NCBI RefSeq assembly: GCF_000153185.1 | Contig: NZ_AAOE01000038.1 | Coordinates: 1-33,339, forward strand | Origin: Reinekea blandensis MED297 | GTDB lineage: Bacteria > Pseudomonadota > Gammaproteobacteria > Pseudomonadales > Natronospirillaceae | Length of the DNA: 33,339 bases | Reading direction: 5' to 3' | Shown here: piece by piece, positions 29,245 through 33,339 of the stretch | How positions within the stretch are numbered: position 1 is the stretch's first letter | How the letters are laid out: the number at the start of each line of letters is the position of its first letter | Notes under the pieces: generated by a model | What the model saw: only the letters and a program-made list of their open reading frames with translations | The model's database searches: none | Told to the model about the DNA's origin: nothing | Translations under genes and position numbers: made by a program

Positions 29245-30033
29245 TCAAATGAAGTATTGAACGCCTTGCATCAAGTGACCAGTATCTAAGCTCAGTACTT
29301 TCAAATACCGTTCCGTTTCCCGAACACTCGCATGTCCCAGCCACCCAGAAATCACCTGAATATCCCGACCGTGTAACAGCGCATTGACCGCGAAACTGTG
29401 CCGGAACGTGTGTGGCGTCACCCGCAGGCCGGGATTGTAGTGCTCTCTGAGCCGTTCCATTGCATCATCCGTCCAGCGCTGGACTGTACGTGAAGTCAGT
29501 GCCTTGGGTTTGGCTCGTTTGGCATCGGTGGTTTTCGTCCGACTCTGAAAGATCGGCGCGTGTTGCCCGCCGCGATGCTCGCCCAGGAATCGCTTCAGCA
29601 TGGCCCAATAGTGCGGATCAACGACCGGGACCAGGCGGTAGGGCTGACCGTTGCGCTTTTTCAGCGTCGGCAGGGCGATGCCTTGGCCCAAATGATCATC
29701 ATTGATGCAATGCGCCGGAGTCATCGCCAGCACTTCGGAGATTCGCCCTCCCGTCACCCAGAGCGTCGCGAATAGGACGCGCATCTGTTCGGTGCGGGCG
29801 CTCTCGATCAGTTGGGTCATTTCCGGGAGCAGGAGATAAGAAAGCTCCGGGTCGTGTTGCAACACCCAAGGGCGCAGTTTCAGAAACCGCGCCCAGTCGA
29901 TCACGATTTCCTGCTGCGGGATAGTAGTCACCAGGGCGTTCAGATCCCCGGTTGCCAGCGCCGACGGCGAGGGCATTTCAGCAGGAAGTTGACCGGTAAA
30001 GATGTCAGGAGTATCTGGATCACGAAAGCTCAT
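29245..30033 (-). CDS. tyrosine recombinase
   Basis: 262 aa. The catalytic set is complete: Arg97 (GGRISE), Lys125 or Lys126 (LPTLKKRNG), His208 and Arg211 (PHTFRHSFAVN), His234 (GWLGHA) and Tyr243 (ERYLKVL). It is shorter than XerC/D, with an abbreviated N-terminal core-binding domain. Candidate roles are plasmid multimer resolution or integration of the element. The start codon directly abuts the stop of the upstream gene (TAA then ATG), so it is translated with the abortive-infection-like protein. Possible sites are the inverted repeats at 29204, 30829 or 31005. It is unrelated in position to the integron integrase further right. Confidence 0.85.
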   Translation of the reverse strand: MSFRDPDTPDIFTGQLPAEMPSPSALATGDLNALVTTIPQQEIVIDWARFLKLRPWVLQHDPELSYLLLPEMTQLIESARTEQMRVLFATLWVTGGRISEVLAMTPAHCINDDHLGQGIALPTLKKRNGQPYRLVPVVDPHYWAMLKRFLGEHRGGQHAPIFQSRTKTTDAKRAKPKALTSRTVQRWTDDAMERLREHYNPGLRVTPHTFRHSFAVNALLHGRDIQVISGWLGHASVRETERYLKVLSLDTGHLMQGVQYFI

Positions 30034-30774
30034 TTATTGCTTTCCTTTCGATATTTCAAAATCAGGAATACCGGCGCGAATAAAAGATGCTCTGTTTCCT
30101 AGTTGAGCATCGTAAAATACATATATAGGATCAGCCTTCGCACTATCCAGCGTTTCGCTAAACTGCTCAAGAATTGCTTCCCCTGTATTGATGGCTCGTT
30201 GTAAACGACGGACCGTATGGAATGCCTTTGCAGATTCAAAGTGCTCAGGAGGCCTTATCAGAAAGTAATCGCCTTCCTGTGACAGAAATTTTTGGTACTC
30301 ACCGCCTAGGGAAAACTCATCAACCGTCTGCTGCCTAAAATAATCTTTTCCATGCTTATCATTTCCTACACGGACTTTTTTCGTAACAACAATTTGCTCG
30401 CTTTCTATCGTTTCAATATCCCTCATCACGCTTTGCATTAAACTCAATAAACTCTGCGTTTGTGCTTGGTTTTTTGCTATATCGACTTGTTCTTGCATCG
30501 ACTCCTTGACGTCTTGGAACTCTCGCTGTTGCATTCTGATCGTCACCAGCAAACCGATCAGAGCCAATAGTGCAATGAAGGGATTCGCAACTCCGCCAAC
30601 AAAGTCACCAAATTCAGCCCAGACGGCTTGTTGATCAGAGACTGGATGGAACTGACCGATGTTAAGGTAATAAGCTGCAAAGGGGGTCAAAATCACCAAC
30701 ATGCCGAGCCCTCCTAAAATCCAAGGCAAGAGCATTTCGGATCGGTTCGTCATCGGATTGGTTGGTTTGTCCAT
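30034..30774 (-). CDS. two-TM abortive-infection-like membrane protein
   Basis: 246 aa. Two membrane helices are seen (about 15-36 and 62-80). The segment FGDFVGGVANPFIALLALIG, then LLVTIRMQQREF, is the hallmark of the putative phage abortive infection family (putAbiC-like): a membrane hairpin followed by a coiled coil (about 80-110). The C-terminal domain (about 110-246) is soluble and helical, lies in the cytoplasm and has no catalytic motif I can name. Family members are suspected anti-phage effectors that act on infection, but this is not proven for this branch. It is cotranscribed with the tyrosine recombinase. One copy of the GTGA-N5-TCAC palindrome covers its ribosome-binding site (30777-30791). 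Confidence 0.6.
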   Translation of the reverse strand: MDKPTNPMTNRSEMLLPWILGGLGMLVILTPFAAYYLNIGQFHPVSDQQAVWAEFGDFVGGVANPFIALLALIGLLVTIRMQQREFQDVKESMQEQVDIAKNQAQTQSLLSLMQSVMRDIETIESEQIVVTKKVRVGNDKHGKDYFRQQTVDEFSLGGEYQKFLSQEGDYFLIRPPEHFESAKAFHTVRRLQRAINTGEAILEQFSETLDSAKADPIYVFYDAQLGNRASFIRAGIPDFEISKGKQ

Positions 30775-30776
30775 TA

Positions 30777-30791
30777 TGTGAATCCCTCACG
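30777..30791. promoter_or_regulatory. GTGA-N5-TCAC palindrome over the ribosome-binding site of the minus-strand operon
   Basis: GTGA (30778-30781) and TCAC (30787-30790) flank five bases, the same design as the four palindromes at 31062-31185. On the minus strand it reads GTGAGGGATTCAC and ends 3 bases before the ATG at 30774, so it contains the likely ribosome-binding site (GAGGG). Confidence 0.6.
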
Positions 30792-30828
30792 TATTTAGTC
30801 AGTGAAAGGGCGCAACGCGCCCGTTTAA

Positions 30829-30865
30829 TTGTCGTATAAAGTCAATATCCGGTATTTTACGACAA
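30829..30865. repeat. inverted repeat with 8-bp arms
   Basis: TTGTCGTA (30829-30836) and TACGACAA (30858-30865) are perfectly complementary across a 21-base AT-rich spacer. It begins with the same TTGTCG as parts of the second inverted repeat at 31005, so the two could be related sites. Confidence 0.6.
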
Positions 30866-31004
30866 AAAGCTATGTTTTTTTGCAGGTTCTGGCGGGTGTG
30901 TTACGATCGTTGTACCTGGTGTTCTGCAGGTGTATGGCCCTGAAAGCCAAGCATAGCAAGGGGTTTTGCATTGCCCTTGAGCACAGCGGCGAATCTTCCT
31001 AAAT

Positions 31005-31030
31005 GTCGCAAAATAGTGGGTTTTGCGACA
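31005..31030. repeat. inverted repeat with 10-bp arms
   Basis: TGTCGCAAAA (31005-31014) and TTTTGCGACA (31021-31030) are perfectly complementary with the 6-base spacer TAGTGG. The geometry fits a recombinase core site or an oriT-type inverted repeat. It lies 32 bp to the left of the first evenly spaced palindrome. Confidence 0.7.
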
Positions 31031-31061
31031 AAGCCGAAATAATAGGACTCATTACTGTTTG

Positions 31062-31185
31062 CGTGAGTTCGTCACGTTTTTAAGCGACTGCCTAATGCGT
31101 GAATCCTTCATGATTATGTATGTCGTTAATTTGTGTGAGTGCTTCACGCATTTGGCGGGTCCTTGTCTAAAGTGAAACCTTCACG
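31062..31185. repeat. four palindromes spaced 36-37 bp apart
   Basis: Palindromes of the form nGTGA-N5-TCACG (one with TCATG) start at 31062, 31098, 31134 and 31171, giving steps of 36, 36 and 37 bp. The five central bases follow a loose RTYCT pattern. The regular spacing suggests a multimeric protein array (iteron-like) or a cooperative operator. The five-base centre rules out the six-base spacing of CRP sites. A fifth copy lies at 30777-30791. Confidence 0.7.
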
Positions 31186-31323
31186 TTTATGATGAGTCGT
31201 GATGATGGCCCTCAATGGCGTTCCTCACCACCCTTCAATGGATTTTCCGTGTCGGTTGGCGCGGGCCAGGACGGCATCACTTTACAGGCACTCATCGAGA
31301 TGTGCCTGCTTGCTTGTCGTTAT

Positions 31324-32301
31324 TCAGATCAGACGATCTAACGGGCTTTGGACGCTTCTCATGTCAGTCATGAGGATGTGGGTGTAGATCATGGTCGTGT
31401 TCAGGTCCTTATGCCCCATCAACTGCTGTATGGTCCGGATATCGGTGCCGGTCGTCAGCAAGTGGGTCGCGAAAGAGTGCCGCAGAGTATGGCAGGTGAC
31501 TCGTTTCGTCAGCTGAGCCTGCTCTGCTGCTTTTTTTACGGCCTTCTGCAAGGTCGATGTTGAACAATGCCATCTCATTTTTCGCCCGCTCTTCTTGTCC
31601 ACGTTGAGCACGCCAGAGCTAAACAAAAACTGCCACTGAATACTTTGCGCGGCGTTGGGCGATTTCCGATCGAACGCCCAAGGTAACTGAACATACCCCG
31701 CCCCCTGAAGGGTGTCTTGAATATGCTGCTCTTTTCGATGAACCATAACCGATTGCAGCGGACCCACTAAGCGTTCCGGGATGGGGACCACGCGAGCCTT
31801 CAACCCCTTTCCGTTGCGGATCGTGATTGACTTCATCGCTAAATCAACATCTTTCATTCGTAAAGTGACACACTCATTGACCCGTAACCCCGATCCGTAC
31901 AGAAGGCTGTCCATGACGCGCAGTTTTCCCCGGATTCTATTAAGAAGATCGGTGACCTCAGCCTGGGAGAGAACGGTCGGTATGTTCTTGAATCGGCGCT
32001 GGGATCGTAAGAAATCAATATCGCCCAGATCGATCTCCAAGACATGCCGGTAGAGATACACCAGGGCATTCAGGGCCTGAGCTTGCGTTGAGGGCGAGAC
32101 CCGCTTTTGAGTCGCCAAGTGGGTTAAAAACTGAGCGAGCTCCTCCACCCCCAGGTCTTTTGGATGTCGTTTATTATGAAAGTAGATGTACTCTTTTGCC
32201 CAGTGAAGGTAGGTCTGGATGGTGTTTGGGCTGTAGTGATTGCGAGCAAGAATATCTCTCATTTGAGGGAGTAATTTAGGTTTTCGGTCCGCTTTTTCCA
32301 T
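31324..32301 (-). CDS. intI: integron integrase
   Basis: 325 aa tyrosine recombinase with the additional domain specific to integron integrases (about residues 206-256: LPWAFDRKSPNAAQSIQWQF ... MRWHCSTSTLQKAVKKA). The catalytic residues are Arg140, His271, Arg274, His297 and Tyr306. An Arg/Lys-rich N-terminal SAM-like domain (NHYSPNTIQTYLHWAKEYIY) binds DNA. It is orientated away from the cassettes, as in all integrons, with attI between gene and cassettes. The sequence is complete, so the integron may be active. The sequence branch cannot be named from memory; class 1-3 identity is not implied. On the minus strand the ribosome-binding site ggagg lies about 10 bases before the ATG. No LexA-type box was found upstream. 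Confidence 0.92.
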   Translation of the reverse strand: MEKADRKPKLLPQMRDILARNHYSPNTIQTYLHWAKEYIYFHNKRHPKDLGVEELAQFLTHLATQKRVSPSTQAQALNALVYLYRHVLEIDLGDIDFLRSQRRFKNIPTVLSQAEVTDLLNRIRGKLRVMDSLLYGSGLRVNECVTLRMKDVDLAMKSITIRNGKGLKARVVPIPERLVGPLQSVMVHRKEQHIQDTLQGAGYVQLPWAFDRKSPNAAQSIQWQFLFSSGVLNVDKKSGRKMRWHCSTSTLQKAVKKAAEQAQLTKRVTCHTLRHSFATHLLTTGTDIRTIQQLMGHKDLNTTMIYTHILMTDMRSVQSPLDRLI

Positions 32302-32373
32302 AATCCGTGACCTCCATGGTCATTTAAGTGATTGATATATAGGCAGTTCTCCGAGAAGGTAATTAGGTAAATC

Positions 32374-32527
32374 GTGATATACGGACTGGCGGGTCCGCTT
32401 TATCAACAAGATATGATATGAGCAATGGTTGCTAAGCCATTGATTTTCAGCAATATTAAGACAAATTTTTAATCAACATTAAAAGTGATATGCGGACCCG
32501 TCTTTTGCAGTTGGGTCCGTATATCAC
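32374..32527 (+). other. attI: attI region of the integron
   Basis: The cassette junction is likely at GTTGGGT (32510-32516), which matches the core site GTTRRRY, with crossover after G32510. Around it, a 15-base inverted repeat (32485-32499 and 32513-32527, one mismatch) flanks a 13-base centre. A direct copy of its arm, GTGATATACGGAC, lies at 32374-32386. These three copies of GTGATATRCGGAC probably are integrase binding sites comparable to the direct repeats of known attI sites, although the first is far from the crossover. Confidence 0.6.
32429..32457 (+). promoter_or_regulatory. candidate cassette promoter (Pc)
   Basis: TTGCTA (32429-32434), 17 bp, AATATT (32452-32457) points into the cassettes and lies between intI and the attI core. 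The -35 overlaps the loop of a CAATGG/CCATTG hairpin (32423-32442). Neither hexamer is perfect, so this is a tentative assignment. Confidence 0.35.
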
Positions 32528-32547
32528 ACTGTTACTGGTATGAATTA

Positions 32548-33138
32548 GTGAAAACAATTTACGTAGTATCACATACAGAATCCGAGCATCACCTTAGTGA
32601 TCTAGTAGGTGGTTGGTATGATTCTGAGTTGACTGAAAAAGGTATTTCAGACGCAAATGCAATTGCTGAAATTTTAGGCTCTGAAGGTAAAGTTGATACC
32701 ATTTTTTCATCTGACTTGAAACGAGCAAGTACCACTGCAGAATGCATTTCGAAAATTGTGTATGCTCCTGTCATAGTGAATAGCTCCCTAAGAGAAATGA
32801 GTTTCGGAGAAGCTGAAGGTAAAGAGCAAACCTGGCTCGATAAGCGGATAAAGCCAGAAGATGGTGATAATCGGTTGGACCACCGTATTGTTACTGGTGC
32901 CGAAACTAAGAGAGAGTTTGCAGGCAGGATTTTTAAATACTTAGACAGTATAGAATTACCTGATTGCTCAGTGATTTCGACTCATTCTTTTGCGGCTACT
33001 TATGTAATTGCATGGTGGGTCGGTATGTCACTTGAATCGGTCGGGTACGTTAACTTTGGAGTTAAACCCGGAAAAATTACAAAATTGGTTGAAGATGATT
33101 TCTTTAAGAATCGAGCAGTTGCCTACCTCAACCAGTAA
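32548..33138 (+). CDS. first integron cassette: histidine-phosphatase-fold protein with altered RHG motif
   Basis: 196 aa, branch 2 of the histidine phosphatase (phosphoglycerate mutase-like) superfamily is not implied; it is the short, mutase-like type. Visible are GWYDSELTEKGISDANAIAE, SSDLKRASTTAE, LREMSFGEAEGK and the second active-site His in STHSFAATYV. The catalytic opening motif, normally RHGET, reads SHTES (Ser8-His9), so the phosphate-binding Arg is replaced by Ser. Activity may be reduced or the substrate different. The GTG at 32548 is chosen because family homology begins there (KTIYVVSHTES). The stop is the first part of the attC site, typical of a compact cassette. Confidence 0.75.
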   Translation: MKTIYVVSHTESEHHLSDLVGGWYDSELTEKGISDANAIAEILGSEGKVDTIFSSDLKRASTTAECISKIVYAPVIVNSSLREMSFGEAEGKEQTWLDKRIKPEDGDNRLDHRIVTGAETKREFAGRIFKYLDSIELPDCSVISTHSFAATYVIAWWVGMSLESVGYVNFGVKPGKITKLVEDDFFKNRAVAYLNQ

Positions 33139-33192
33139 CAAAAACAGGCAATGGACGCGAGAAAGATCGCGCCAATGCTGTAAACGTTATCA
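33136..33192 (+). other. attC: attC recombination site of the first cassette
   Basis: The bottom-strand fold of an attC is present. Outer TAAC (33136-33139) pairs with GTTA (33186-33189). Unpaired 5-base spacers lie at 33140-33144 and 33181-33185. The inner arms (33145-33160 and 33167-33180) pair except for two extra bases (G33148 and A33155) and one mismatch, with a 6-base loop. The extra-helical bases are a hallmark of attC. The core site reads GTTATCA, deviating from GTTRRRY but keeping the essential GTT. Confidence 0.75.
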
Positions 33193-33209
33193 CACAAGGA
33201 AGAGAAGAA

Positions 33210-33339
33210 ATGAAGCAAAAGGGAAGTTGTCTGTGCAATGGCGTTCAGTACGAAATCACCGGCGAGTTATTCGATGTATTGAATTGTCATTGTTCAATGT
33301 GCCGCAAGCTTCATGCTTCTGCGTTTAGAACCAGAGCAA
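33210..33339 (+). CDS. second integron cassette: GFA family protein (start only, cut by window)
   Basis: The first 43 residues are present. KQKGSCLCNGVQYEITG and LNCHCSMCRKLHASAF are the two zinc-binding blocks (C-x-C and C-x-C-x2-C) of the GFA family (glutathione-dependent formaldehyde-activating-enzyme-like fold), common in integron cassettes. The physiological substrate of cassette members is mostly unknown. The ATG at 33210 has aaggaaga upstream and lies 20 bases after the attC end. The gene continues beyond the window. Confidence 0.85.
   Translation, partial: MKQKGSCLCNGVQYEITGELFDVLNCHCSMCRKLHASAFRTRA

Larger units (their letters stand above)
30775..31323. other. 549-bp gene-free region rich in inverted repeats
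   Basis: No protein gene is supported. It contains the single palindrome at 30777-30791, a GC hairpin GGGCGC/GCGCCC (30808-30822), two long inverted repeats (30829-30865 and 31005-31030), and four evenly spaced palindromes (31062-31185). From 31190 to 31323 nothing is seen. The density of binding-site-like repeats suggests a replication origin, transfer origin or recombination/control region. Confidence 0.55.

Noticed and set aside
31062-31185. Regular 36-bp pattern resembling a CRISPR array
   Set aside because: Only about 15 bp are conserved, as palindromes with variable centres. There are no long identical repeats and no cas genes.
31062-31185. CRP/FNR-type binding sites
   Set aside because: GTGA and TCAC are separated by 5 bases, not the 6 of CRP, and the array is not placed at a promoter.

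Overview
The window looks like the backbone of a conjugative plasmid or integrative conjugative element from a gammaproteobacterium, probably marine. No chromosomal housekeeping gene is visible. The content is partition genes, a type IV secretion (T4SS) operon, a DNA topoisomerase, toxin-antitoxin pairs, a site-specific recombinase and, at the right edge, an integron with its first cassettes. The host guess rests on the integron integrase and the general gene mix and is inference. No replication initiator, relaxase, rRNA, tRNA or CRISPR array was recognised.

Layout. (1) 1-2411: four to five small plasmid genes behind one strong promoter (331-359): two tiny unknowns, a DUF6573 protein, a DNA-methylase-like protein without its catalytic motif, and an HTH protein. 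Intrinsic-terminator-like hairpins follow the second unknown, the DUF6573 gene and the methylase-like gene. An 18-bp direct repeat brackets the cluster. (2) 2412-6864: an accessory strip in which gene pairs alternate with three direct copies of a roughly 130-300 bp palindrome-rich element. It holds a DUF1778/GNAT toxin-antitoxin pair, an RHH/two-TM membrane pair, an orphan small gene, and a RelE-like/NadS-like toxin-antitoxin pair. (3) 6975-21227: one long, tightly overlapping + strand operon: replication-relaxation-like protein, ParA, ParB, a second winged-helix protein, a VirD4-like coupling ATPase, a membrane protein, then VirB2-B3-B4-B5-B6-B8-B9-B10-like proteins and an HTH protein. No VirB11 is present, and the VirB4 P-loop lacks its Ser/Thr. 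(4) 21332-25640: a TrfB/KorA-like regulator, an outer-membrane-type protein, and a 1042-residue Ig-domain lipoprotein. (5) 25622-29226: a convergent DUF6471 gene, three small overlapping genes leading into a plasmid topoisomerase I, and a small unknown. (6) 29245-31190, minus strand: a tyrosine recombinase directly abutting an abortive-infection-like membrane protein, preceded by a region rich in inverted repeats with four palindromes spaced 36-37 bp apart. (7) 31324-33339: integron integrase (minus strand), attI region, a histidine-phosphatase-fold cassette, an attC site, and the start of a GFA-family cassette that runs off the window.

How it works together. The backbone pairs stable inheritance (ParAB, toxin-antitoxin pairs, a recombinase probably for multimer resolution) with DNA transfer (T4SS, coupling protein, relaxation-like proteins, topoisomerase). 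It carries two accessory-gene platforms: a classical integron at the right, and at the left a strip of gene pairs separated by repeated structured elements. The left strip is the strongest candidate for something undescribed.
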